Assembly (NCBI GenBank): GCA_947165685.1
Contig: CAMVBK010000013.1
Span: 3,703 to 67,702 of the forward strand
Direction: 5' to 3'
Origin: F23-D06 sp947165685
GTDB lineage: Bacteria; Bacteroidota; Bacteroidia; Bacteroidales; WCHB1-69
DNA: 64,000 bases
Shown here: piece after piece, positions 17,901 through 25,722 of the stretch
Layout: each line of letters begins with the position of its first letter
How positions within the stretch are numbered: position 1 is the first letter of the stretch
Notes under the pieces: generated by a model
What the model was told of the DNA's origin: nothing
The model's input: only the letters and a program-made list of their open reading frames with translations
Databases searched by the model: none
Made by a program: the position numbers and the translations under genes

Positions 17901-18327
17901 CATTTCCAACGTCACCGAGCGCATGAACCTCTACAAGGAACTGGAGTCCATCAAAGACGAACAGAAATTAGAGGAGTTCCGCAAGAAAGTCACCGACATC
18001 TTCGGGCCGATGCCGCGCGAAACCGAGGAACTGATGCAAACCATCCCGCTCCGGATGCTCGCCGCCGACCTCCACTTCGAGAAAATCGTCCTCAAGAAAA
18101 AGGTCTTCCACGGTTATTTCACCGGCAACGCGCAGTCAAAGTACTTCCAGTCCGACGAGTTTGGCCGTTTCCTCCAGTTCATGCAGGCGAATCACCCCGT
18201 GGTGCAGCTCAAGGAGGCGAACCGCAAGCTCGTCTGCAGCATCCACAACATCCCGACCTTCAAGGCCGCCTACCACTGGCTGGGCAAGATGCGGCAGGCG
18301 GTGGAGGGCGGTCAAAAGGAAATCTGA
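14926..18327 (+). CDS. mfd: Transcription-repair coupling factor Mfd
   Basis: Mfd is an ATP-dependent translocase that removes RNA polymerase stalled at DNA damage and recruits UvrA. The 1133-aa protein has the full set of domains. There is a UvrB-homology N-terminal part; a CarD-like RNA-polymerase-interacting domain near residue 445 (PGDYVTHIDHGIGVYEG); a superfamily-2 helicase motor with Walker A GDVGFGKTE, DEEQ box (IIDEEQKFGV), TMSATPIPRTL and RGRVGR; and a C-terminal TRCF domain. The length is normal for the family. It lies 51 bases after the Omp85-type gene but has its own promoter box. Confidence 0.97.
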   Translation: MTLEELKQKYYQTEAKRLAEALRDNSARPVVAIDGIKGSAYAFIAAQTAEQLPYLQVFLFRDSEEAAFFYNDMEILLNDRSKSLQDKRVLYLPSSYKRNSRWSETDSSNVKLRAEILHKLSLQSEEPIILVSYPEGISETVVTQDFINRKSFTVKRGEELLSDDFLNKLYELEYLPEDFVYEPGQFAWRGNIFDIFSYSEEYPYRIEFEGDRIESIRFFNPETQLSIKELEKVYIMTPITQSEDQGNRVPFLSILPGNAVVWQMNAANIASTIHSACQNIVENGYFQEDNIPIINKKAFLQEVARFPQVFVNTRDIANPTLALNFQMQPQNDFDKSFDYLLLEWIDHVEHGIQNYFLSETQSQLDRLYKVMIDILDKYNRQNDRRIKIEQLYTPLRQVLHEGFTDEAHKIALYTDHQFWNKFQRMVLRDRYKKSEALTLREIYDLQPGDYVTHIDHGIGVYEGLQKMQMGGSTQEVIKISYKDGDVVYLSIHALHKISKYVGKDGTPPTIHKLSSGSWEKLKERTKKRVKELAIDLIRLYSERKAKKGFAFSPDSYLQSTLESSFIYEDTPDQVKTLAEVKADMESDHPMDRLICGDVGFGKTEIAIRAAFKAVCDSKQVAVLVPTTVLSMQHFYTFRDRLANMPCNIAYINRFKTNKDIKETLKRVKEGKVDILIGTHRLLSKDVVFKDLGLLIIDEEQKFGVAAKEKLRELRTTIDTLTMSATPIPRTLQFSLIGARDISVITTPPPNRQPIDTQVHVFDEDILRDAVQFELDRGGQVFVVHNKIQNIKELSGLIQRLVPKARIAIGHGQMEGDQLEKIMTQFINGEYDVLVSTTIVESGLDIVNANTMIINDAQNFALNVLHQLRGRVGRNNQKAYCYLFIKPWDTLNDQARKRLQALEQFSDIGSGIHIALRDLDIRGAGDILGADQSGFINEMGYDMYQKILNEAIQEMKDAGDEGIGDLQMADNSALLRRECSLETDIEALFPSTYISNVTERMNLYKELESIKDEQKLEEFRKKVTDIFGPMPRETEELMQTIPLRMLAADLHFEKIVLKKKVFHGYFTGNAQSKYFQSDEFGRFLQFMQANHPVVQLKEANRKLVCSIHNIPTFKAAYHWLGKMRQAVEGGQKEI

Positions 18328-18341
18328 ACCCGTTTTTTTTG

Positions 18342-18349
18342 TATTTTCG
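18342..18349 (+). promoter_or_regulatory. Weak -7 box before the riboflavin kinase fusion
   Basis: TATTTTCG differs from TAnnTTTG at one base and directly follows a T8 tract, as at several other start sites in this window. Confidence 0.35.
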
Positions 18350-18370
18350 CGCCAACAATTATTTCAAACG

Positions 18371-19255
18371 ATGTATATCTGCGACTACATAACCGGAACC
18401 GTCATCAAAGGGCTTGGAAACGGGCGCAAGTTCGGATTCCCGACCGCCAACGTGAAGCCCGATACTCCCCTTGACCTCGAAAAGGGGGCTTACGCCGCCT
18501 GGGTGAAATACGGCAGGAAACGACACAAAGGGATGCTCTACGTGGGCACGCGCCCGACGCTGGGTCTGCGCGAACTCACCTACGAGATCCACATCATCGA
18601 TGCCAGCCCTTGGCTTTACGACCAACAAATCGCGTTCAAACCCGTTTACAAAATAGCGGATGAGAAAAAATTCAGAAGCCAAAACGCCCTGATCAGCGCC
18701 CTCATTGACTATCGGGAAACCGCAAAACACCTGCTGAGCCCCAGCCGTTCCATCCATTTCAACCCGAAGTTTGACCACATCAAGGAGATCATGGCCATCA
18801 TCGAGCAGGCGAAGCGCAGGATGAAGGAACAAGGCCTCGACCAGTGGCAGGACGGCTACCCCGACGAGGCAACCATCCTCAACGACAAGCGGCGGCACCA
18901 GGGGCACTACTTCCTGAAATGGCACAAGCCGGCAGCCTACGCCGCAATCGTGTTCGACAAGGATCCCTACTACGAGAAAATCGACGGGAAGTGGCTCAGC
19001 GACGGCGAGCCCTACGTCGCCGTGCACCGCATCGCCGTCGCCGACGAGTTCCTCGGCCTCGACCTGGCCCGCCACATCCTCCAATTCGCCGAGCGGAAGG
19101 CCCGCGCCCAAAACGTGCGATGGTTCCGTATCGACACCCACCACGACAACCGCCCGATGCGCAACCTGATCCGCAGCTTCGGGTTCACCCTCTGCGGCAC
19201 CGTGCAGGTCAGGGACGGGAAACGGATGGCGTACGAGAAGAGGATTCAGGACTGA
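18371..19255 (+). CDS. Riboflavin kinase fused to a GNAT N-acetyltransferase
   Basis: This is a two-domain protein of 294 aa. Residues 1-~128 match riboflavin kinase: GRKFGFPTAN with the PTAN metal/ATP motif at 24-27, GTRPTLG at 59-65, and Glu72 in YEIHIID, the position of the catalytic base in the family. The FAD synthetase half of ordinary bacterial RibF is absent. Residues ~137-294 match GNAT acetyltransferases: a helical start (IIEQAKRRMKEQGLDQWQDG), the acetyl-CoA region around VAVHRIAVADEFLGLDLA, and the tail IRSFGFTLCGTVQVRDG. It could make FMN and acetylate an unknown amine. The combination is unusual, and each domain separately looks intact. The start at 18371 is the first ATG that includes the kinase N-terminus. 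Confidence 0.88.
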   Translation: MYICDYITGTVIKGLGNGRKFGFPTANVKPDTPLDLEKGAYAAWVKYGRKRHKGMLYVGTRPTLGLRELTYEIHIIDASPWLYDQQIAFKPVYKIADEKKFRSQNALISALIDYRETAKHLLSPSRSIHFNPKFDHIKEIMAIIEQAKRRMKEQGLDQWQDGYPDEATILNDKRRHQGHYFLKWHKPAAYAAIVFDKDPYYEKIDGKWLSDGEPYVAVHRIAVADEFLGLDLARHILQFAERKARAQNVRWFRIDTHHDNRPMRNLIRSFGFTLCGTVQVRDGKRMAYEKRIQD

Positions 19256-19342
19256 GGACTGAGGACAAAGGACTAATGACTAATGACAAAGGACTAATGA
19301 CTAAGAACTAAGAACTAAGAACTGAGAACTGAGAACTGAGAT
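19253..19342. repeat. Intergenic tandem repeats
   Basis: These are imperfect direct repeats of 7-14 bases (GGACTGA, GGACTAATGAC, AACTAAG, AACTGAG) filling the gap between the riboflavin kinase fusion and the leucine-rich-repeat gene. Confidence 0.7.
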
Positions 19343-19379
19343 TTTTGGGTGTTTTTGTTGAACATAAAGCTGGAAAACA

Positions 19380-20012
19380 ATGAGCAAGACGCTTACCGCA
19401 TCGATTATCCTTCTGATGGCTTTCTGGTTTTCTTCCCTTTCCGCGCAGAAGGCCACCACCCTCTACGCGCCCGACGACGACGGGACGGTCTATACCTCCA
19501 TCGAGGCGGCGCTGCAAGCGGAGAAGCCGGTCTATCGACTGAAAATCAAAAAGTTGTCTAACAGGGATTCCTTGCCGGAGGATCTTTTTCGGCTCACGGA
19601 GCTGCGGGAACTCACCGTAAAAGGGCAACGGCTGTGCCGACTGAACTGGAACATCCGCAAACTCACACATCTCCAATACCTTAACATCGACCACAACCAG
19701 CTGCTGCGGCTGCCGGAAAGCCTCGGGGAGCTCACGGAACTGCGCACGCTCATCATCTCGCGCAACATCCTCGAAGAGCTGCCGGAAAGCATCGGCAACC
19801 TGCACCGGCTCGCCACCATCGACGCCTGGGGCAACCCACTGTATGTCCTCCCCCACTCCATCGCCAGCATCAGCAAAACACTGAAAACCTTGGACTTACG
19901 ACAAGTACCGCTCTCCCGTTGGGAATACGAGGCCATGGAGGCGCTACTGCCCGAAACCGACATCCTCTTCACCGACATCTGCGAATGCGAGAACCGCCGC
20001 GACCACGACTGA
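19380..20012 (+). CDS. Secreted leucine-rich-repeat protein
   Basis: This 210-aa protein has a signal peptide (about residues 1-22, ending SSLSA) followed by four to five leucine-rich repeats between about residues 60 and 160 (for example LRELTVKGQRL, LQYLNIDHNQL, LRTLIISRNIL, LATIDAWGNPL). Such repeats generally bind proteins. No lipobox and no T9SS sorting domain are seen, so it is probably periplasmic. The C-terminus contains a Cys pair (DICECENRR). The binding partner is unknown. Confidence 0.8.
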   Translation: MSKTLTASIILLMAFWFSSLSAQKATTLYAPDDDGTVYTSIEAALQAEKPVYRLKIKKLSNRDSLPEDLFRLTELRELTVKGQRLCRLNWNIRKLTHLQYLNIDHNQLLRLPESLGELTELRTLIISRNILEELPESIGNLHRLATIDAWGNPLYVLPHSIASISKTLKTLDLRQVPLSRWEYEAMEALLPETDILFTDICECENRRDHD

Positions 20013-20063
20013 CTTAATCCTCCTAATCCTCCTAATCCTCCTAATCTCCTAAACCACCTAAAC
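20013..20063. repeat. CCTCCTAAT tandem array
   Basis: Four near-perfect units of about 9 bases (TAATCCTCC), then CTAAACCAC-type units. On the - strand this reads as GGAGGATTA/GGTTTAG, linking it to the TTTAGG-type arrays elsewhere in the window. Confidence 0.75.
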
Positions 20064-20074
20064 CCAAAAAATCG

Positions 20075-20082
20075 TATCTTTG
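20075..20082 (+). promoter_or_regulatory. Predicted promoter of the AAA ATPase gene
   Basis: TATCTTTG matches TAnnTTTG, 22 bases before the ATG at 20104. Confidence 0.55.
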
Positions 20083-20103
20083 CCGATTGATAAATCACGC
20101 ATT

Positions 20104-21684
20104 ATGAGAAAAGAGTTCAACATAACCGGCAGTTGTAATCCCGAATGGCACTACATGGTGGACAGCGCCAAACGCTTTGAGGCCGTGGAGCGCCTGATAG
20201 ACACAGGCAAGTATTTCACCATCAACAGGGCGCGGCAGTACGGGAAGACCACGATGCTGCAAATGATATGGCGTAGGCTGTCGGACCGGTATTTGATTAT
20301 CGACTGTAGTTTCGAAGGCGTGGATGATAACGCTTTCTCCTCTCATGCCGCCTTTGCCAAGATGTTCGCAAGACAAATGGTTAACCGTTTGGAACCGAGA
20401 TGTATTGAAGAGGGACTGGTAAATATTTGGCAAGATTGTACGGCCAAAGACTTGGACGAGTTGTCGGAAACGATCACCCGCTTTACCAAAATGAGCCCGA
20501 AGCCGGTGGTGCTGACCATTGATGAGGTGGATAAGAGCAGCGACAACCAGTTGTTCCTCAATTTCTTGGGTATGCTTCGCAACAAGTACCTGCAACGTAG
20601 TGTAGAGGGATTGAACTCCACGTTCCATAGCGTGATTCTCGCGGGTGTGTACGATGTCAAGAACCTCAAGCTGAAGCTCCGTCCTGACGAAGAGAAAAAG
20701 TACAACTCCCCGTGGAACATCGCCGCCGATTTCAACGTCGATATGACCTTCCACCCCGAGGAGATCGCCCAGATGCTCGGCGATTACGAAAACGACACAC
20801 ATACGGGCATGGACATCAAGGCGATAAGCGAGGAGATTTACAGATACACGAACGGGTATCCGTTTTTGGTGAGCTACATTTGCAAATTGATCGACGAACA
20901 GTTTTCCAGACAGTGGGACGCTGATGGCATTCTTCAAGCAGTGAAATATATCGTGCAGGGAGGCAGCACGTTGATGGACGATCTTTCCAAGAATTTGGAG
21001 CATTATCCGGACTTTCGCGAATTCATGTTCCAAGTGGCTTTCAACAGTGAGGATTATGCCTACACGTTGCTGAACCCAATGGTCAACATGGGAAATATGT
21101 TTTCTTATATCCAAAACAGAAACGGTCGGGTAGCCATACATAATCTTGTCTTTGAGGAAGCGCTATTCCTTTATTTCACAGTGGATTACAGTATTAAAAA
21201 CACAGCAAGGCTATCACCGTTTATGACCAATTACGTCGTGAATGGGCGGCTGAACATGGAACATGTGCTCGTCCGTTTCAGAGACTTGCTGCACGAGGAG
21301 TATCGCGACAGTACGCAGGCGTTTGTGGAGAAAGAGGGCAGATTGCTGTTCCTGACGTTCCTGAAACCCATCATCAACGGCACGGGCTTTTACTATGTGG
21401 AGCCGCAGACCCGCGACAACCGCCGGATGGACCTTATCGTGACCTACGGACGGGAAGAGTTCGTGGTGGAGCTGAAAATTTGGCGCGGCGACAAGTACGA
21501 GCAGAGGGGCCGCGACCAGCTGTCGGAGTATCTCGCCATCCGCGGCAAGGACGAGGGCTATCTCGTCACGTTCGACTTCTCGAAAAAGGAGCCGACGCTT
21601 CCCAGCGTCGCAACAGCGCAACACAACACCGAGCCCGAATGGATCGAATGGAACGGGAAACGGATCTTCGAGGTAGTGGTGTGA
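20104..21684 (+). CDS. AAA ATPase with C-terminal PD-(D/E)XK nuclease-like domain
   Basis: This 526-aa protein belongs to the AAA-ATPase-like plus PDDEXK family that is heavily expanded in Bacteroidota. The N-terminal ATPase carries a Walker A-like RARQYGKTTMLQ at about residues 41-52 and Walker B VVLTIDEVDKS near residue 140. The C-terminal domain (about 430-526) has the nuclease-fold signature RRMDLIVTY, then FVVELKIWRG (the D and ExK positions). The biological role is not established; defence or mobile-element functions have been proposed for relatives. The ATG at 20104 follows the promoter; an open-frame start at 20080 would lie inside the promoter. Confidence 0.88.
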   Translation: MRKEFNITGSCNPEWHYMVDSAKRFEAVERLIDTGKYFTINRARQYGKTTMLQMIWRRLSDRYLIIDCSFEGVDDNAFSSHAAFAKMFARQMVNRLEPRCIEEGLVNIWQDCTAKDLDELSETITRFTKMSPKPVVLTIDEVDKSSDNQLFLNFLGMLRNKYLQRSVEGLNSTFHSVILAGVYDVKNLKLKLRPDEEKKYNSPWNIAADFNVDMTFHPEEIAQMLGDYENDTHTGMDIKAISEEIYRYTNGYPFLVSYICKLIDEQFSRQWDADGILQAVKYIVQGGSTLMDDLSKNLEHYPDFREFMFQVAFNSEDYAYTLLNPMVNMGNMFSYIQNRNGRVAIHNLVFEEALFLYFTVDYSIKNTARLSPFMTNYVVNGRLNMEHVLVRFRDLLHEEYRDSTQAFVEKEGRLLFLTFLKPIINGTGFYYVEPQTRDNRRMDLIVTYGREEFVVELKIWRGDKYEQRGRDQLSEYLAIRGKDEGYLVTFDFSKKEPTLPSVATAQHNTEPEWIEWNGKRIFEVVV

Positions 21685-21724
21685 CGAAACGGACAAAGAG
21701 ACACGCTCGTAACCGTTTTTTTTG

Positions 21725-21732
21725 TACTTTTG
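21725..21732 (+). promoter_or_regulatory. Predicted promoter of argF
   Basis: TACTTTTG matches TAnnTTTG, directly after a T8 tract and 37 bases before the argF ATG. Confidence 0.55.
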
Positions 21733-21768
21733 CGGTCGAAAAAATTCATCACAAATACATTATAGAAT

Positions 21769-22770
21769 ATGGCATTCAATTTGAGAAACAGAAGCTTCCT
21801 GAAACTGTTGGACTTCACTCCGACGGAAATCCAATTCATGCTTGACCTGGCCCGCGACCTGAAGCGCGCGAAATACGCCGGCACGGAGCAACCCCGTCTG
21901 AAGGGCAAGAACATCGCCCTGATTTTCGAGAAGACCTCCACGCGCACCCGCTGCGCCTTCGAGGTGGCCGCCTACGACCAAGGCGCACACGTGACCTACC
22001 TCGGACCCACCGGTTCCCAGATTGGCGTGAAGGAGTCCATGGAGGACACCGCCCGCGTGCTCGGACGCATGTTCGACGGCATCGAATACCGCGGCTTCGC
22101 TCAGGCCACCGTGGAGAAACTGGCCGAATACGCCGGTGTACCCGTCTGGAACGGCCTCACCAACGAGTTCCACCCCACCCAGGTGCTCGCCGACTTCCTC
22201 ACCATGAGCGAACACGTTGACAAGCCCCTCAACCAGGTGACCTACGCCTACCTCGGCGACGCCCGCTTCAACATGGGCAACTCCCTGATGGTCGGCGGCG
22301 CGAAGATGGGCATGGACGTGCGCATCGTGGCCCCAAAAGCCCTCCAACCCGACAAGGCCCTCGTGAAACAGTGCCAGGAAATCGCCAAACAGACCGGCGC
22401 CAAAGTGACCGTCACTGACGACGTGAAGAAGGGCGTGAAAGGCTGCGACTTCCTCTACACCGACGTATGGGTCTCCATGGGCGAGCCCGTCGAGGTCTGG
22501 GAAGAACGCATCAAACTGCTCAAACCCTACCAGGTCAACAAGGAGATGATGGCCCTCACCGGCAACCCGAAATGCAAGTTCATGCACTGCCTGCCCGCCT
22601 ACCACAACCTTGAGACGCAGGTCGGCCGCGACGTGAACAAACAGTTCGGCTTAGACGGCATCGAAGTCACCGAGGACGTTTTCGAATCCGAGAACTCCAT
22701 CGTCTTCGACGAGGCCGAGAACCGCATGCACACCATCAAGGCTGTCATGGTGGCCACCCTCGGCGACTAA
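21769..22770 (+). CDS. argF: Ornithine carbamoyltransferase
   Basis: The enzyme transfers the carbamoyl group from carbamoyl phosphate to ornithine, giving citrulline in arginine synthesis or in the arginine deiminase pathway. The 333-aa protein shows the carbamoyl-phosphate motif STRTR (within FEKTSTRTRCAFE, about residue 57), HPTQVLADF and the ornithine motif MHCLPAYH. The length is typical. It has its own promoter and terminator, with no arginine-pathway neighbour. Anabolic ArgF and catabolic ArcB cannot be told apart from sequence alone here. The N-acetylornithine variant ArgF', found in some Bacteroides, is less likely because the standard HCLPA motif and spacing are kept. Confidence 0.93.
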   Translation: MAFNLRNRSFLKLLDFTPTEIQFMLDLARDLKRAKYAGTEQPRLKGKNIALIFEKTSTRTRCAFEVAAYDQGAHVTYLGPTGSQIGVKESMEDTARVLGRMFDGIEYRGFAQATVEKLAEYAGVPVWNGLTNEFHPTQVLADFLTMSEHVDKPLNQVTYAYLGDARFNMGNSLMVGGAKMGMDVRIVAPKALQPDKALVKQCQEIAKQTGAKVTVTDDVKKGVKGCDFLYTDVWVSMGEPVEVWEERIKLLKPYQVNKEMMALTGNPKCKFMHCLPAYHNLETQVGRDVNKQFGLDGIEVTEDVFESENSIVFDEAENRMHTIKAVMVATLGD

Positions 22771-22796
22771 CCGCTGACGAATCCACAAAAAAACAG

Positions 22797-22829
22797 AACG
22801 GTCGGCATTCCCTGCCGACCGTTTTTTTT
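22797..22829 (+). terminator. Rho-independent terminator of argF
   Basis: A perfect 9-bp stem CGGTCGGCA/TGCCGACCG with loop TTCCC is followed by T8. The next promoter's -7 box begins three bases later. Confidence 0.9.
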
Positions 22830-22831
22830 CG

Positions 22832-22839
22832 TATCTTTG
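22832..22839 (+). promoter_or_regulatory. Predicted promoter of the carboxyltransferase gene
   Basis: TATCTTTG matches TAnnTTTG and sits three bases after the argF terminator's T-run. Confidence 0.55.
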
Positions 22840-22908
22840 CCACCGCCTGAAAGAAGGCGGTTTAATACATAAATCACTGATTAAAAAGATATTGAGAAAG
22901 GAAATAGT

Positions 22909-24699
22909 ATGAAAAAGAGAATCAAATTCTGTCTGGTGTACCGCGACATGTGGCAATCATCCGGCAAGTACCAGCCCCGAGTGGACCAGCTCACCGAAAT
23001 CGCCCCCGTGATCGTGCGGATGGGCTGCTTCGACCGTGTGGAGACCAACGGCGGTGCTTTCGAGCAGGTGAACCTGCTGTACGGCGAGAACCCCAACCAT
23101 GCCGTGCGCGAATGGACGAAACCGCTTCGCGCTGCCGGCATCCAGTGCCAGATGCTGGAACGCGCCCTCAACGGGCTGCGCATGTACCCTGTGCCCGCCG
23201 ACGTGCGCCGACTCATGTTCAAGGTGAAAAAAGCGCAGGGCGTGGATGTCGTGCGCTCCTTCTGCGGCCTCAACGACCACCGGAACCTCGAACTCTCCAT
23301 CAAATACGCCAACGAGTTCGGCCTCATCTCGCAGGCCGCCCTCAGCATCTCGCACTCCCCCGTGCACACGCTGGAACACTACCTTTCCGTGGTTGACAAA
23401 TACGTGGAGTACGGTGCCCAGGAAATCGGCCTCAAGGACATGGCCGGCATCGGCCGCCCCGCCGAACTGGGCAAGCTGGTGAAGGCCATCAAGGAAAAAT
23501 ACCCGCACCTGGTGATTCAATACCACGGACACACCGGCCCCGGCCTCTCCATGGCTTCCGTGCTCGAAGTGTGCCGCAACGGCGCCGATATCATCGACGT
23601 GGCCATGGAACCCCTCTCCTGGGGCATGGTCCATCCCGATGTCATCGCCGTGCAGGCCATGCTCCGCGACGACGGCTTCGAGGTCGCCGACATCAACATG
23701 AACGCCTACATGGAAGCCCGCTCCCTGACCCAGAAGTTCATGGACGACTTCCTCGGCTACTTCATCGAACCGAAAAACAAGATTTCCACCTCCCTGCTAC
23801 TCGGATGCGGACTGCCTGGCGGCATGATGGGCTCCATGATGGCCGACCTCAAAGGCATCCACCACTACCTGAACACCACCTTGAAAAACAAGGGAGAGAA
23901 AGAACTCACCGAAGACGAACTGCTCGTCAAGCTGTTCGACGAAGTGGCCGCCGTGTGGCCGATGGTGGGCACCCCCGGACTGGTCACCCCGTTCAGCCAG
24001 TACGTCAAGAACATCGCCCTGATGAACGTCCGCGCCGAAATCGAGGGCAAACCGCGCTTCACCTACATGGAACAGAACCAGTGGGACATGATTCTCGGCA
24101 AATGCGGCCGCCTGCCCGGCCCGCTCGCGCCCGAAATCGTGGAGATGGCCAAGGCGAAAGGCTTCTCCTTCTTCGACGGCGTGCCGCAAGACAACTACCC
24201 CGACGAACTGCCCAAATACCGTAAAATGATGGAAGAGAAAGGCTGGGATGTGGGACAAGACGAAGAAGAACTCTTCGAACTGGCCATGCACGAACGCCAG
24301 TATATCGATTATAAGGAAGGCCGCGCCAAACAAAACTTCCTGCGCGACCTCGCCATTGCAAAAGACAAGGCAAAGGCCAAGGCCGGCATCACGATTCCTT
24401 CCAACCCGGTGGACATCCAGAAAGAAGCCATCGAATGGATGATGCAGAAACATCCGGATGCCAAGCAGATTGTCGCTCCCGTGAGCGGACAGCTGTTCTG
24501 GGAAATCGCCGTCGGTGACGAGAAGTCAATGGCCAAGCCGGTCGGAACACCCTACAAGAAAGGCGATACGGTCTGCTTCGTGAGCGCCTACTACGGCATG
24601 GAACCCGTCACCAGCCTCTTCGACGGAGAACTGTTGGAAGTAGTGGTCCAGCAAGGCCAAAAGGTCAACAAGGGCGACATCATCGCGTTTTTGAAATAG
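22909..24699 (+). CDS. Oxaloacetate decarboxylase alpha/pyruvate carboxylase B-like protein lacking the biotin lysine
   Basis: This 596-aa protein has a carboxyltransferase TIM barrel (about residues 5-290) with YRDMWQS, GLKDMAG (the lysine that is normally carboxylated) and the metal-site YHGHTGPG. A conserved PYC/OADA domain follows (about 300-480), and then a C-terminal biotinyl-type barrel-sandwich domain (about 525-596). In ordinary members the last domain carries EAMKM with the biotinylated lysine. Here the aligned segment reads SAYYG, with Tyr562 in the lysine position. The protein may therefore act without biotin, use another carrier, or have changed function. No beta or gamma subunit of a sodium pump lies nearby. 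It has its own promoter and a strong downstream hairpin. Confidence 0.85.
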   Translation: MKKRIKFCLVYRDMWQSSGKYQPRVDQLTEIAPVIVRMGCFDRVETNGGAFEQVNLLYGENPNHAVREWTKPLRAAGIQCQMLERALNGLRMYPVPADVRRLMFKVKKAQGVDVVRSFCGLNDHRNLELSIKYANEFGLISQAALSISHSPVHTLEHYLSVVDKYVEYGAQEIGLKDMAGIGRPAELGKLVKAIKEKYPHLVIQYHGHTGPGLSMASVLEVCRNGADIIDVAMEPLSWGMVHPDVIAVQAMLRDDGFEVADINMNAYMEARSLTQKFMDDFLGYFIEPKNKISTSLLLGCGLPGGMMGSMMADLKGIHHYLNTTLKNKGEKELTEDELLVKLFDEVAAVWPMVGTPGLVTPFSQYVKNIALMNVRAEIEGKPRFTYMEQNQWDMILGKCGRLPGPLAPEIVEMAKAKGFSFFDGVPQDNYPDELPKYRKMMEEKGWDVGQDEEELFELAMHERQYIDYKEGRAKQNFLRDLAIAKDKAKAKAGITIPSNPVDIQKEAIEWMMQKHPDAKQIVAPVSGQLFWEIAVGDEKSMAKPVGTPYKKGDTVCFVSAYYGMEPVTSLFDGELLEVVVQQGQKVNKGDIIAFLK

Positions 24700-24702
24700 T
24701 GA

Positions 24703-24768
24703 CTTGCGGAGGTTTTCACATGGAGACGTGCCATACGCGTCCCCACGTCAGAACCTCCGCAGTTTTTC
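24703..24768. terminator. Bidirectional terminator hairpin
   Basis: The 9-bp outer stem GCGGAGGTT/AACCTCCGC (24706-24714 with 24752-24760) encloses an inner GACGTG/CACGTC stem and is followed by TTTTT. It separates two convergent genes and contains the last codons of the - strand gene. Confidence 0.75.
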
Positions 24769-25590
24769 TTCGTCAAACGGGTCGAGGGAGAAGACGTTGT
24801 CGCTGTTCACTCGGATGACAAGCAGTCCCTCGTCGTGGGCGAGTTGGTCGGCGCCATCCTCGTAGTTGATGGCACAGACGGCGGCCAAGACATCTCTGTC
24901 GCAGTATTCCGGGAACAGGGGTCTGAACATTTCCATCTTGTGCAGAAACCTCTTCACTTTTTTCTTGGTGAAGTTCGCCTTGACCTCCACAGGGACCGTG
25001 AATCTGTCGTTGCCGAGCATGACATCGACCTCCATTTGACTGTTCGCCTCGGGGTGTTTCGGTTTTATGTTCTTTCCGAAATGCAGGAGTGGCAGACCGG
25101 CGGCCTTGAAAACTTCATCAACGGCAGAACTTGCCAAGCCCTCTACGATATGGCCCGTGACGCCGAGGAATTCCGTCGAAATCCGGGTGATGGCGGCGTT
25201 TGTTTTCGCATTTATCTCGTCAAACTTCTTGCTAGATTCCTCCAAACCCTCTTTGAACTCCTTACGGGATTGAGCCACATCCTCATCGAATTTCCTGCGA
25301 GATTCCGCCAGTTCTGCCTTTAATTCCCTGCGAGATTGAGCCAACTCCTCGTCGAACTTCCTGCTGGATTCCTTCATGGCCTGGCGCCATTCGCGCATCC
25401 AACGGTCGTGTTCCTTGCTGGAGAGTTCAAGCCTTCTATCGAATTCGCTGATATTACGCTTCTGCTCTGCATTTTCCATTTGCATCTTATTTAGTGCCAC
25501 CTCATGTCTGCCGATCCTTTCGGTATTCCTCTGGACCCTCTCTATCAGTTGCGGCAGCGTGGGTTCCTCTAACATAACTTCTCTATCCAT
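24748..25590 (-). CDS. Coiled-coil protein with PD-(D/E)XK nuclease-like domain (DUF3782-type)
   Basis: This 280-aa protein has an N-terminal helix, a long charged coiled coil (about residues 40-145) made of near-repeats such as ESSRKFDEELAQSRREL and ESRRKFDEDVAQSRKEF, and a C-terminal nuclease-fold domain (about 150-280). That domain has the signature MEVDVMLGND, then VPVEVKANF, giving D and ExK residues. Relatives are common in cyanobacteria and Bacteroidota and are of unknown role. The repeated coiled-coil units are similar at DNA level and may vary in number. The gene converges on the carboxyltransferase gene and shares its terminator. Confidence 0.8.
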   Translation of the reverse strand: MDREVMLEEPTLPQLIERVQRNTERIGRHEVALNKMQMENAEQKRNISEFDRRLELSSKEHDRWMREWRQAMKESSRKFDEELAQSRRELKAELAESRRKFDEDVAQSRKEFKEGLEESSKKFDEINAKTNAAITRISTEFLGVTGHIVEGLASSAVDEVFKAAGLPLLHFGKNIKPKHPEANSQMEVDVMLGNDRFTVPVEVKANFTKKKVKRFLHKMEMFRPLFPEYCDRDVLAAVCAINYEDGADQLAHDEGLLVIRVNSDNVFSLDPFDEEKLRRF

Positions 25591-25629
25591 ATTTTAATCA
25601 AATTAAAATTTGTAATATCATTCACGCCG

Positions 25630-25637
25630 CAAAGATA
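25630..25637 (-). promoter_or_regulatory. Predicted promoter of the coiled-coil nuclease gene
   Basis: CAAAGATA on the + strand reads TATCTTTG on the - strand, with a TTG 18 bases further upstream as a possible -33 element. Confidence 0.5.
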
Positions 25638-25722
25638 GACTTTTTTCAATATACCAAGACAGGATATTAATTTTTTTTGAAATATAATTTTTTATGCAAT
25701 TAACTGTATCTTTTTGACCATA

